DNA of 64,000 nucleotides, from NCBI GenBank assembly GCA_934045905.1, contig OW203769.1, forward strand, positions 1,302,001 to 1,366,000. The letters run 5' to 3'. The DNA comes from Leuctra nigra. Taxonomy: Eukaryota > Arthropoda > Insecta > Plecoptera > Leuctridae. Under the pieces are notes generated by a model. That model was not told the DNA's origin, searched no databases, and saw only the letters and a program-made list of their open reading frames with translations. The translations under genes were made by a program, and so were the position numbers. This document shows positions 1 through 11,565 of this stretch, one piece after another; the first letter of the stretch is position 1, and each line of letters starts with the position of its first letter.

Positions 1-1390
1 TTTAACCGATGTATTATCCTATTGTGAGTGTTTTTTGTTTGAAACACTTTTCTCTAGAATGCTTGGATTAACGGTAATCATCGTTCAAATAAAATTATTT
101 TCTCTGCGTTGACTTCACGTGCAAGATCGAGGTTGCTCTAACGTTGTTACTATGGCATTAAATCTGAACAAATTCACGAATTTTAGAATCGGTCTTTCTC
201 TCTCATTTTTGCAAGTAGACAGTTGAATTTTAGAGTGGTTACCTCCAATTTTCACGCTGAATTCGAATGTGAACTCAGATTTTAAAAATTGTTGTCAGGA
301 AAGTGAAAAAACTTCAAATAACATAAATGGCTTCTGTGTGTTATATTGATAAGGGCGAGATTCCTATGTTAAAGGTGCGGGATAATGAACCTTACGGTCT
401 AGCAATACTTGATTGAGTGAAGAATTGTTATATTATTTATACAATTATTTCACAGCTATCGATATGAAAACAATTGATCACAACGCCAATTCCAGTAGAT
501 ATCGTCGTTTTGCAATGTAATCGCAAACACTCCACCTCCGAAATATTTGCTTAAATTCGAGTGTTGCTTTCGTCATCTATTTTTGCCGTAGAAACTAGAT
601 TTACCAGAATCGGGCCTAGTTTTCGCATAGATTTCAAAGCTAATCTGAAATTGGCTACCGCCAATTTGCAATAAACTAAAGTTTTGTTTTGTTACGAAAT
701 TTATATTTGCATGAATTCAGAGATTACTACAGTTTTGTTGTGGGATGACTAGTTTTCATGGAATCTATTAAAAAAAATTAAGAAATTTAAAAATGATTTA
801 TTTTATTACCATTGTTTAAAATCAGTAAAATATACACTAACGCCATAGCGCAGATCATTGCAATGGCAACAATGTCTTCACCATCGTTACAAATTGTTTC
901 TTGGCTAGACATTATAAATCATGATGCTGTCCTATATCACCCACGGGGTTTCCCGTCAAAATAAAAACATATTTGTCGGTAAATATCATAATTTTCATAC
1001 TCAAAAGTGTACACATTATTAAATTCATTAATATAATGTTAAAATCAGTGGACATTTTCTAGGGAAAACGGTTATACTGTCAAATGGCGTAATTTTTTAA
1101 TCAACCATCAATGACGTTACCATGGTAACAGTAAAATATTACATCATTCAACAGGAATGGCATTTCCCGTCAAATTGTCCACTTGATTTAAATGTCATAT
1201 TTATCAATGGATATTCACACTTTTGAGTACAAAAACAGTGTGTTTTACTAATATTTTGTAAGTATAATTTTGAAACGATTTAAATAATTTATTAATATTT
1301 CCTAAAACACATGCATGATAAGTGTGAATATAATTATTATCTGCGCTGATAATAACAATTTTGTGATAAATAAGTTGAGTGATTTCCAAT
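1..1390 (+). repeat. ~1.4 kb dispersed/tandem module, copy a
   Basis: The module starts with a short box (gttctatctyatacacac ... aaacgaggtcctagg in the better preserved copies) followed by 'gatgtattatcctattgtga'. It recurs at 9615-10178 (truncated), 11566-13080 and 13385-14884. Spacing between successive box starts at 9.6, 11.6 and 13.4 kb is about 1.8-2.0 kb, which suggests tandem duplication. No protein homology is visible. Confidence 0.8.
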
Positions 1391-1464
1391 TATCAATTCA
1401 TTATGAAATTCGAGGATTCAATAGATACTGAAAGAAAGACCTCAGAAAGACTGAACAGATTCTC

Positions 1465-1640
1465 AAGTCTTCTTACACACTTGTCCGGTGGTTTAAACCT
1501 CTACTCATACATTCGAAGCAAACTGAGGAAACCTGACAACGCCGAAGACATACGATGCAATAGTTCTGGCGAGTAAATAGCAACCTCTACGTCAAGGTCA
1601 AAATTATAGGACCTCAGATGATGCGGTGTGTACGTACTCA
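1465..1640 (+). repeat. left arm of an imperfect inverted repeat with 8185-8370
   Basis: Read on the minus strand, 8185-8370 aligns with this segment. Shared anchors in order are: caagtct..ttacacact; actcat..ttcgaag.aaactga; tcaaggtc; aggacctcagat.atgcgg; tgtgt.cgta. Together with the two facing tandem arrays it suggests a large foldback structure. A 65-residue open frame (1379-1576) covers part of it, but I see no known domain. Confidence 0.6.
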
Positions 1641-2019
1641 ACGTCACACAGCAGATCTAAGAAACTAATTCAATGCATTGTACAATACACACCGCAAATA
1701 ATTTAAGACTTTTTTTATCATAAAGCTCCACTCACAGTTCATATATTCTCCGAATATTAGTAAAGTGGCTTTTCATTAATACTGAGCATTTATGTACAGA
1801 AATATTCGTAAAAAATGATAAAATCATGATTTAATACAGATAGGGTTGAAGTGTGGGTATGATCTGAGGTCAGTAAGGTTTTGTCTCATACACACTGATC
1901 CCGAAGACATTTGCGTTATTGAACGAAATCGATGGTATTTAACGATTTTTTTCAAATGTTAACATTACGAAGATCAAGACGATGCACTGCCAGAGAGAGA
2001 GGGGAGTAGCTCCATAATA

Positions 2020-2240
2020 TCAGTACCGGCCCAGTACCGCCCAGTACCTGCCGGTACCGGCCAGAGCAATTGGCTGGTACTGGCCCAGTACCGGAAATTT
2101 GGCCGCGTGCAGCCCAGCCAGCACTGAGCCAGTACCGGCGTCATTGCTGTTGGCCAGCATGATCTTTGAATGCACCATCTTGTTCGTGGCCAGCACCTTG
2201 CCAGAGTGGCCGGTACTATAGCCCATCACCGTGCCTTCAT
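2020..2240. repeat. GC-rich block of short CAGTACCGGCC-like repeats
   Basis: Dense in the palindromic fragments 'ggtaccgg', 'ccagtacc' and 'tggccag', with a base composition unlike its AT-rich surroundings. It is repeated in the second duplication copy at about 15897-16117. The 69-residue minus-strand open frame looks like a by-product of the repeat, not a gene. Confidence 0.55.
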
Positions 2241-2313
2241 CGAGCCAGCTGATATGTTTACTGGGATTGATCTAAAATCATTCTAGGCCGAAAAGATTTT
2301 AAAAATGTTATAG

Positions 2314-3512
2314 ATACACAATGTCAACATATTTCTATCAATGCGAGCTCTCAAGTGTGTAATATAACCACAGTTGAGTCTATAGATTTGAAGCGAGGTA
2401 CTTTGTGTCCTTGAAACACAATGTCAACTTATTTCCATCAATGCGAGCTCTCATGTGTGTAATATAAACACAGTTGAGTCTATAGATTTGAAGCGAGGTA
2501 CTTTGTGTCCTTGAAACACAATGTCAACTTATTTCCATCAATGCGAGCTCTCATGTGTGTAATATAACCACAGTTGAGTCTATAGATTTGAAGCGAGGTA
2601 CTTTGTGTTCTTGAAACACAATGTCAACTTATTTCCATCAATGCGAGCTCTCATGTGTGTAATATAACCACAGTTAAGTCTATAGATTTGAAGCGAGGTA
2701 CTTTGTGTTCTTGAAACACAATGTCAACTTATTTCCATCAATGCGAGCTCTCATGTGTGTAATATAACCACAGTTGAGTCTATAGATTTGAAGCGAGGTA
2801 CTTTGTGTCCTTGAAACACAATGTCAACTTATTTCTATCAATGCGAGCTCTCATGTGTGTAATATAACCACAGTTGAGTCTATAGATTTGAAGCGAGGTA
2901 CTTTGTGTCCTTGAAACACAATGTCAACTTATTTCTATCAATGCGAGCTCTCATGTGTGTAATATAACCACAGTTAAGTCTATAGATTTGAAGCGAGGTA
3001 CTTTGTGTCCTTGAAACACAATGTCAACTTATTTCCATCAATGCGAGCTCTCATGTGTGTAATATAACCACAGTTGAGTCTATAGATTTAAAGCGAGGTA
3101 CTTTGTGTCCTTGAAACACAATGTCAACTTATTTCTATCAATGCGAGCTCTCATGTGTGTAATATAACCACAGTTGAGTCTATAGATTTAAAGCGAGGTA
3201 CTTTGTGTCCTTGAAACACAATGTCAACTTATTTCTATTAATGCGAGCTCTCATGTGTGTAATATAACCACAGTTGAGTCTATAGATTTGAAGCGAGGTA
3301 CTTTGTGTTCTTGAAACACAATGTCAACTTATTTCTATCAATGCGAGCTCTCATGTGTGTAATATAACCACAGTTGAGTCTATAGATTTGAAGCGAGGTA
3401 CTTTGTGTCCTTGAAACACAATGTCAACTTATTTCCTTTAATGCGAGCTTTTAAGTGTGTAATATAACCACAGGTAAGTCTCCAGATTGGAAGAGAGGTA
3501 CTTTGTGTTCTA
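2314..3512 (+). repeat. minisatellite A, 100-bp unit, ~12 copies
   Basis: The unit contains 'cacaatgtcaacttattt', 'aatgcgagctctcatgtg' and 'tttgaagcgaggtacttt' and repeats every 100 bases from about 2314. The last unit is degenerate. Unit-to-unit differences are single substitutions (for example tccatca/tctatca, gtgtcc/gtgttc). Part of the unit (atcaa.gcgag.tc...tgtgt...gcgaggt) resembles the box that opens the 1.4 kb module, so the array may have grown from that box. Confidence 0.95.
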
Positions 3513-4222
3513 AATGAAACATTGTCTACGTATTTTTATCAATTAGTTTGTTTTAATGGCACCTTTTTACATGTCATGTCTGACCCATTTCCATAAATTA
3601 TTATATCCATGTTATATAGATGTAAGTGATTTTCTGAGATTATAATCTGTATTTAATATCAGGAAAAAAATGCCATCAGTAATCAGTAATACATGGGATA
3701 TTTGAACAGATGTTCTTACGTGAATCACGTACCTACGCAGTTCATTGCTGTGTATATTATGTTACGGATTGTCATAATATTCATTTGTAAGGAACTCGTC
3801 CTACAAATAACCTGACAAGTAATGAAGTTATGCATATGACTTCACTCTGTATATGCACTTTCGACTTTGTAACGGTCACTGTGTATGAGTTCGGATAAGC
3901 AAAATGTACGCGTAGTGACGGTTATGTGTATGAGTTCACTTTGTATGAGCACATACGACAATGTAACGGTCACTGTGTATGAGCTCGGATTGGCAGTTCA
4001 CGTGATCTCACATTATATTGAGTAAAACGCAGAGTCCACATAGATATGTCATATCATACTTACACAACGACGTCTTAGAGCAAATCGGTTATGACCACGT
4101 CCATCTAGGTACTAAAGGTAGCAATAGTTGTCATGGTAAGCATTGTCTATCTAGTGTAGTTTGCGATGTCTCACATTGGTGGTGTGTATTCACATACCTC
4201 ACATAGATAGATTCGGTCGTAT

Positions 4223-4223
<1 letters not shown>
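3513..4223. other. no gene seen; repetitive flank of minisatellite A
   Basis: AT-rich sequence shared with 17091-17800. It has short internal repeats such as 'gtgtatgag(t/c)tcgga' and 'taacggtcactgtgtatgag' (3880-3995). I see no coding or RNA signal. Confidence 0.6.
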
Positions 4224-4295
<72 letters not shown>

Positions 4296-4300
4296 TGTTG
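4224..4300 (+). repeat. (GT)n microsatellite
   Basis: Essentially uninterrupted GT run. It coincides with the right breakpoint of the 4.2 kb duplication. Confidence 0.95.
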
Positions 4301-5227
4301 ACAAAGCTATCAATGTGAGCTCAGGCGGGTGAATACACAACAGGAATGTGAGGTCCATTTTCAATGTGAGCTCAGACCCCCTGAGCTCGGATTGTTTAGT
4401 ATAGGGAATCAATGCTAAATGATAAATAAGGCCTTCCTACCGAGTTTCAGCTATGAGCTCACATTGATAGATTTGTCTGTTTTCGTAGTTGAGGTGTGTT
4501 CCCACCAGGGCGGCGCTCGAATAGTTTTCACACACTTCGTACACACCCATGACGCGTAGTGACCGCAGCATGTGAGCTCCTTTTTCGGACATGCATTTTG
4601 TGGAGTTCCCTTTAAATTCGAATCAGCCAATGACATGACGGCATTCAAATATTTGAAATACACACAGCGCGACCGCCTAAGCCAATACAATGTGAGGTCA
4701 TAAAAAATAAAAACGTATAGTTTTGTAAACTATTTATTAATACGTTCAATTGTTAGGTACACCTATGTTACATGCATAGAAACCAGCAAATAAATTAAGA
4801 TAACTACATTGGAGCAATGACTAAACAATTAAATACAATTAAATATCGTATTACTCTGTTGAAGATAATCGTATGTTTTTTTAAAAAGTACGTAATATCG
4901 TGCGTATGCTAAAATCGTGTACGTACCAAATGATTACCGGAAAATAATAATAATAACGTTAAACAATGTAACTATTACATAAAACAAATGTCACATACGT
5001 GCGAAATAGACAAGTTTCTAACTGCAGTAACTGACTACGTATTGATATTTTTATAGAGGGGGGAAATCCACGTAAAATGTTATTGAATACAATTTCACAA
5101 ATGTGTATATTTTTTGTTGGATTATATAAAACTTGTAACATCTTGAAAAACATTCTATATTGTTATATTTGACAGACTTGCGTCTTGTGTCTTAAAATGT
5201 TGTAATTTAAACGTTGAATTTAAATTT
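4301..5227. other. no gene seen
   Basis: Contains several copies of 'atgtgagctca' (about 4313-4385 and 4450-4580), otherwise AT-rich and without recognisable features. Confidence 0.5.
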
Positions 5228-7955
5228 AAATCGGATTGGCGTGTATTAACACACAGACGACCTCGTATTGTTATTTTAAATTCAACAATGTGTATGCGAT
5301 AGCCAGAAGACTTCAGATACAACTGAGAAATCGGATTGGCGTGTATCAACACACAGACGACCTCGTATTGTTATTTTAAATTCAACAATGTGTATGCGAT
5401 AGCCAGAAGACTTCAGATACAACTGAGAAATGGGATTGGCGTGTATCAACACACAGACGACCTCGTATTGTTATTTTAAATTCAACAATGTGTATGCGAT
5501 AGCCAGAAGACTTCAGATACAACTGAGAAATGGGATTGGCGTGTATCAACACACAGACGACCTCGTACTGTTATTTTAAATTCAACAATGTGTATGCGAT
5601 AGAACTAAACTACAGAAGACTTCAGATACAACTGAGAAATCGGATTGGCGTGTATCAACACACAGACGACTTCGTATTGTTATTTTAAATTCAACAATGT
5701 GTATGCGATAGCCAGAAGACTTCAGATACAACTGAGAAATGGGATTGGCGTGTATCAACACACAGACGACCTCGTACTGTTATTTTAAATTCAACAATGT
5801 GTATGCGATAGAACTAAACTACAGAAGACTTCAGATACAACTGAGAAATCGGATTGGCGTGTATCAACACACAGACGACCTCGTATTGTTATTTTAAATT
5901 CAACAATGTGTATGCGATAGCCAGAAGACTTCAGATACAACTGAGAAATCGGATTGGCGTGTATCAACACACAGACGACCTCGTATTGTTATTTTAAATT
6001 CAACAATGTGTGTGCGATAGCCAGAAGACTTCAGATACAACTGAGAAATCGGATTAGCGTGTATCAACACACAGACGACCTCGTATTGTTATTTTAAATT
6101 CAACAATGTGTATGCGATAGCCAGAAGACTTCAGATACAACTGAGAAATCGGATTGGCGTGTATCAACACACAGACGACCTCGTATTGTTATTTTAAATT
6201 CAACAATGTGTATGCGATAGAACTAAACTACAGAAGACTTCAGATACAACTGAGAAATGGGATTGGCGTGTATCAACACACAGACGACCTCGTATTGTTA
6301 TTTTAAATTCAACAATGTGTATGCGATAGCCAGAAGACTTTAGATACAACTGAGAAATCGGATTGGCGTGTATCAACACACATACGACCTCGTATTGTTA
6401 TTTTAAATTCAACAATGTGTATGCGATTGCCAGAAGACTTCAGATATAACTGAGAAATGGGATTGGCGTGTACCAACACACAGAAGACCTCGTATTGTTA
6501 TTTTAAATTCAACAATGTGTATGCGATAGCCAGAAGACTTCAGATACAACTGAGAAATCGGATTGGCGTGTATCAACACACAGACGACCTCGTATTGTTA
6601 TTTTAAATTCAACAATGTGTATGCGATAGAACTAAACTACAGAAGACTTCAGATACAACTGAGAAATCGGATTGGCGTGTATTAACACACATACGACCTC
6701 GTATTGTTATTTTAAATTCAACAATGTGTATGCGATAGCCAGAAGACTTCAGATACAACTGAGAAATCGGATTGGCGTGTATCAACACACAGACGACCTC
6801 GTATTGTTATTTTAAATTCAACAATGTGTATGCGATAGAACTAAACTACAGAAGACTTCAGATACAACTGAGAAATCGGATTGGCGTGTATTAACACACA
6901 GACGACCTCGTATTGTTATTTTAAATTCAACAATGTGTATGCGATAGCCAGAAGACTTCAGATACAACTGAGAAATCGGATTGGCGTGTATTAACACACA
7001 GACGACCTCGTATTGTTATTTTAAATTCAACAATGTGTATGCGATAGAACTAAACTACAGAAGACTTCAGATACAACTGAGAAATGGGATTGGCGTGTAT
7101 CAACACACAGACGACCTCGTATTGTTATTTTAAATTCAACAATGTGTATGCGATTGCCAGAAGACTTCAGATACAACTGAGAAATGGGATTGGCGTGTAT
7201 CAACACACAGACGACCTCGTATTGTTATTTTAAATTCAACAATGTGTATGCGATTGCCAGAAGACTTCAGATACAACTGAGAAATGGGATTGGCGTGTAT
7301 TAACACACAGACGACCTCGTATTGTTATTTTAAATTCAACAATGTGTATGCGATAGCCAGAAGACTTCAGATACAACTGAGAAATCGGATTGGCGTGTAT
7401 TAACACACAGACGACCTCGTATTGTTATTTTAAATTCAACAATGTGTATGCGATAGCCAGAAGACTTCAGATACAACTGAGAAATGGGATTGGCGTGTAT
7501 CAACACACAGACGACCTCGTATTGTTATTTTAAATTCAACAATGTGTATGCGATTGCCAGAAGACTTCAGATACAACTGAGAAATGGGATTGGCGTGTAT
7601 TAACACACAGACGACCTCGTATTGTTATTTTAAATTTAACAATGTGTATGCGATTGCCAGAAGACTTCAGATACAACTGAGAAATGGGATTGGCGTGTAT
7701 TAACACACAGACGACCTCGTATTGTTATTTTAAATTCAACAATGTGTATGCGATAGCCAGAAGACTTCAGATACAACTGAGAAATGGGATTGGCGTGTAT
7801 CAACACACAGACGACCTCGTATTGTTATTTTAAATTCAACAATGTGTATGCGATAGCCAGAAGACTTCAGATACAACTGAGAAATCGGATTGGCGTGTAT
7901 TAACACACAGACGACCTCGTATTGTTATTTTAAATTCAACAATGTGTATGCGATA
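5228..7955 (-). repeat. minisatellite B, ~100/110-bp unit, 27 copies
   Basis: The unit contains 'ggattggcgtgtatcaacac', 'acgacctcgtattgtta' and 'atgtgtatgcgatag'. I counted 27 occurrences of the 'ctcgtattgttatttt' core. Two length variants exist: 100 bp ending 'gatagccagaagac', and about 110 bp ending 'gatagaactaaactacagaagac'. On the minus strand the part 'acgaggtc' preceded by an 'acacatt' stretch resembles the box of the 1.4 kb module and minisatellite A, so A and B may be inverted, diverged relatives. All reading frames are noise. Confidence 0.95.
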
Positions 7956-9614
7956 AAACTACCCAAAAGACCTTGAAGAAATTCAGAAAGTTCAATATAT
8001 TGATTCAAACTCAAAATGAGGATATTGTTTAGTAATGATTATCCGTAAACGAATGACCAATGCTATGTAAATCTACTTTCATAATATTAGGAGTAAATAT
8101 GGACGAGTTTGGGATTTATTTAAACAATTGCTTGATAGTTTTTCCTTGTTTTATACACATGCATTAGATTTGCTTCACTGAACTGTTGTGTATCACCGAT
8201 ACGCACACACCGCATTATCTGAGGTCCTAGAGCTTCGACCTTGAACTGAAGGTAGGAGTGTTTATCGCCATAAGAAGGTTTCCATTTTCTGCGTGGTTAG
8301 GGGTTTCAGTTTACTTCGAACATGAGTAATATGTTTGATTCTCTCCACGAGTGTGTAATGAGACTTGCCAACCTTTACCGTCTTTCCGAAGTATCTTATA
8401 TTGTAATATTAATTTCTCATGTCATGCGACGACACTTACTTATATTTTGGGTTAATTTTTAACTTATATCCGAATGATTAAAAAGTAAAATGAATAAAGA
8501 TGCGATCACAAAGAGAGTTTTTACATGTTGCTTTTTCAATTTAAATATCACCGCTTTGCCTGCAATGTTCACATGACACGTCCCGGATATTTTTATATTG
8601 CTATGTAGGTACGTTGTCTATGAGAATTCTAAGCTGCAAATTAACTGCAATTTTAAAACAGGAAAAATCGATAGTGATCTCATTATCAACGACATTGTCA
8701 AAAGTCGATATTTTTCAAAAGCGGCAAAATTCTTGGGAATTCGTGGTTTTAAACAGGTAGGTACACATAGGAAAACTGTTAATCATGAAGACATTTGCGA
8801 TAAGAAGAGTCTATTTGCGATGCAATTGAACGAACTTTGGGGTTTTGAAAGGTTTTTTGAAAATGTAACAGATCCGAGAACAAGACAAAGCAGCTCCAGA
8901 CGGAGGTAGCTCCAGATTATTTATCGAAAATCGAGTTTGAGCACATCGCTTGCAATTTTTGGAGGAAATACTTGAATATGCAAAACTTAACTAATGCTTA
9001 CACGTCGATTCCGATGGACATAACGCCGACTCACTAATTCAAGATGGCGCCGAAATGGGCCTTAAAAATTAGTTTTTTTGTCCTTTTGAGAGCGAAAGTA
9101 CGAGACATTTTTTAAAAAAGAGGGTAGGTCCCAGCTCGATATTGAGTGAAGAAAAATAAAAAATACTAGAAATTCTCAGCTAGTCGATTTTTGAAATTGT
9201 AACGCCGAACTTTATACTCAAAATTGGGCCAAAATTTTAAATACATGCCCCCGCAGACCATCGATTTACCTTCTACAGACCTATTAGGACCGCGTCTAGA
9301 ACTCGACTCATTAGGCGACCCTCCCATCATTTGCCGCTCACAGGGGATGTGAGCAAGTTGGCTCAAGCGCCAACACACGAGCTCGAGGGAATGTATTAAC
9401 AAGACGGACTTACGCCCCTCTGCGTCTAGAATTCGACACCTTAGCAACCCTCCCATTACGCACAGTTTTGTATACAATAATCTTTACGGTCATTATTAAC
9501 AGCTTCAATTTCTCAGACAGATGATTTTCTGTATTCAATTTATTATAAAATACCTATTAAAATACTTTCTTCATAACATACAGTGTTTAAGAATTATTTA
9601 AATAATTAATAGCA
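7956..9614. other. no gene seen; inverted-arm region and unassigned sequence
   Basis: Holds the right arm of the inverted repeat (8185-8370). At 9285-9465 a ~37-base direct repeat beginning 'gcgtctaga' is separated by about 130 bases. The open frames of 103 residues at 8598-8909 (+) and 9166-9477 (-) have no motif I recognise. Confidence 0.5.
8185..8370 (-). repeat. right arm of the imperfect inverted repeat with 1465-1640
   Basis: Minus-strand counterpart of 1465-1640, clearest in the ~44 bases around 'accgcattatctgaggtcct'. The arms are diverged by small indels, so this is an old pair. Confidence 0.6.
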
Positions 9615-10178
9615 GAAGTTCTATCTTATACACACTCTAGGCTCATTTACAGTATCAATTCGAGTTCACAAATGTGTGATGATCATTATGAATTTATCAA
9701 TTACAAACGAGGTCCTAGGATTTTTCTCTCCACTGTTTGAAAAAGATTCGTCAAATTCAATATATTCCCTGATGTATTATCCTATTGTGAGTGTTTTTTG
9801 TTTGAAACACTTATCTCTAGGATGCTTGGATTAACGGTAATCATCGTTCAAATAAAATTATTTTCTCTGCGTTGACTTCACGTGCAAGATCGAGGTTGCT
9901 CTAACGTTGTTACTATGGCATTAAATCTGAACAAATTCACGAATTTTAGAATCGGTCTTTCTCTCTCATTTTTTCAAGTAGACAGTTGAATTTTAGAGTG
10001 GTTTACTCCAATTTTCCCGCTGAATTCGAATGTGAACTCAGATTTTGAAAATGTTGTCAGTAGAGTGAATAAACATCAATTAACTGAAATGGCATCTGTG
10101 TGTGATATTGATAAGGGCGGGATTCCCATATCAAAGGTACTGAATAATGAATCGTACGGGCTGTGACATGTGATTAAA
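9615..10178 (+). repeat. ~1.4 kb module, truncated copy b
   Basis: Matches the box and about the first 400 bases of the module at the window start. It diverges after the 'gataagggcgggattcccat' segment. The following sequence to about 11.1 kb is unrelated. Confidence 0.75.
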
Positions 10179-11200
10179 ATGAAACCTAATTACAATTATA
10201 AGTGTTTTACACAAGACACTATTATTTAGTGTTTTAAATTAATATGGCATATGAATCGGTGGCTGTGTGGACAAGAAAGATCTGAGATTATACCGGACAA
10301 GCACATTATTCAATTCAACTAGATAAAGTTTCATCATGAAAACAACAAGAAATTAGCCATTTTTAATATTTTTTTTGAGTATACCATACTTTGATATTTT
10401 AGGGAATATAATTGAGAAAATATATTCTGGGTGAGAGTTCTCTAAAATCGAAAATAACTTGTACCATGTTTCCATCATATTAGCTGTAATATTTTACCAC
10501 TTGTCAATGATGTAGTTTTGTGTAGGATGTTTCAATATGACATTTGGCATAAGTAGTATATGATGGTAAATTAAGAATTCTTTTCTAGATTGGAAATTTG
10601 TTAATATGAAAATGTTGAGATAAAATGAAATCGTTGTAAATTTGTTCTAAAAGGAGCATACGTTCATAATAAATATACACAGATGCGTAGGAAGTATATT
10701 TTTGCAGGGGGGGGGCACTCCTGGTTGTCAGATGCCCCAAAAGTAGCTGAAAATACATTTTTTCGGGAAAACACGTTTACGTTTGAGTTCAATGCACAAA
10801 ACCCCCCAAAATCATGCAGGTCGGATTTGTTTTTAATTTCAGAAGTTCATATGGACCAAATTTCGATGCGCTTTGGCTTATAATTTTTCGGCGATTTGCT
10901 CCCCTTACATAGGGATTAACTGAAAATTTGAACTTTAATATCTTTACTCAATAGTTTCTTATGAAGATTATTTCGAAGTCGGACAATTTATTAAGTAGAT
11001 TTGAATGAATATCTATATTATGGGGAAGGGGGGGGGGGGGGGGGGGTAGGCACATTGATTTATCTGCCTCATGTGTTTTCTTAGGGGGGTGGCACGTTTA
11101 CCCCCCCCCCCCCCCCCCTTCGCCGCTCCAGCGCCCATAAATATACATTATATTCATTTTAATTTTTTTATTTCGCTTCAACTAATGTGCAAAGTGGAAA
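10179..11200. other. no gene seen; poly-G and poly-C tracts
   Basis: AT-rich sequence with a G run at about 11029-11046 followed by a C run at about 11101-11118. The two could form a G/C hairpin or reflect a hard-to-assemble stretch. No protein homology. Confidence 0.5.
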
Positions 11201-11203
11201 TAA

Positions 11204-11275
11204 CCGCCGAACCAGGGCTCGAACCCGGGAGATCTCACTTCCCGGGCGAGAGTTCTACCAACCTGGCTACCATTA
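11204..11275 (-). repeat. tRNA-like sequence, probable SINE head
   Basis: On the minus strand there is an A-box-like 'tagccaggttggtagaa', an anticodon-arm-like stem (ctcgc/gtgag around a 7-base loop), and a good B box 'gggttcgagccctgg' with a paired T stem. The acceptor stem does not pair and position 33 is C rather than T, so this is not a functional tRNA. It is more likely the pol III promoter region of a SINE or a tRNA relic. Confidence 0.55.
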
Positions 11276-11565
11276 GATGTTTTGCTTCGCACATACCTTC
11301 ATATTGAAATTGAAGTTATGTTTATATTGAATATAATTTACATTTATTGAATTTTATTTATTTGTTATCAAATAAATGAATTACATTTATTAAAATTGTT
11401 CAACAAACTATTCACCAAAGTCAAGAAGCATAGCTTCAGTGGAAAAGTCATAATAGTAATTAACTAGGGAAAATGCACCAGTCATTGGCAGATGTACCAT
11501 ACTAAGCGTGTAAATGTACTACTACCCAGCCGCACACCCCTTGTTACGCCCCTGAAATTCACATT

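Larger units (their letters stand above)
1..4230. repeat. segmental duplication, copy 1 (~4.2 kb)
   Basis: This stretch is nearly identical, in the same orientation, to 13524-17815. The match runs from the first bases of the window, so the left border lies outside it. It stops at a GT microsatellite: downstream of the GT run the two copies are unrelated. Differences are few: scattered substitutions, 12 versus 9 units of the 100-bp array, and a 334-bp insertion present only in copy 2. It contains the ~1.4 kb module, a GC-rich block and the minisatellite listed separately. No convincing gene is present. The short open frames shared by both copies are explained by recent duplication. Confidence 0.9.

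Noticed and set aside
1379..1576. 65-residue open frame identical in protein sequence in both duplication copies (also 15257-15454)
   Set aside because: The segments are recent near-identical duplicates, so conservation is expected. It lies in the inverted arm and shows no domain. The right arm at 8.2-8.4 kb does not keep the frame.
4131..4412. Minus-strand frame with poly-Thr-His
   Set aside because: Translation of the GT microsatellite.
5228..7955. CRISPR-like array (regular repeats)
   Set aside because: There are no unique spacers. The whole unit repeats with only point changes and two length classes, and the context is a eukaryotic genome.
8598..8909. 103-residue plus-strand frame
   Set aside because: No recognisable domain, no homologous copy and AT-rich codon use like the surrounding noncoding DNA.
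11204..11275. Functional tRNA gene on the minus strand
   Set aside because: Good T arm, but no acceptor stem, a poor D stem and no U33.
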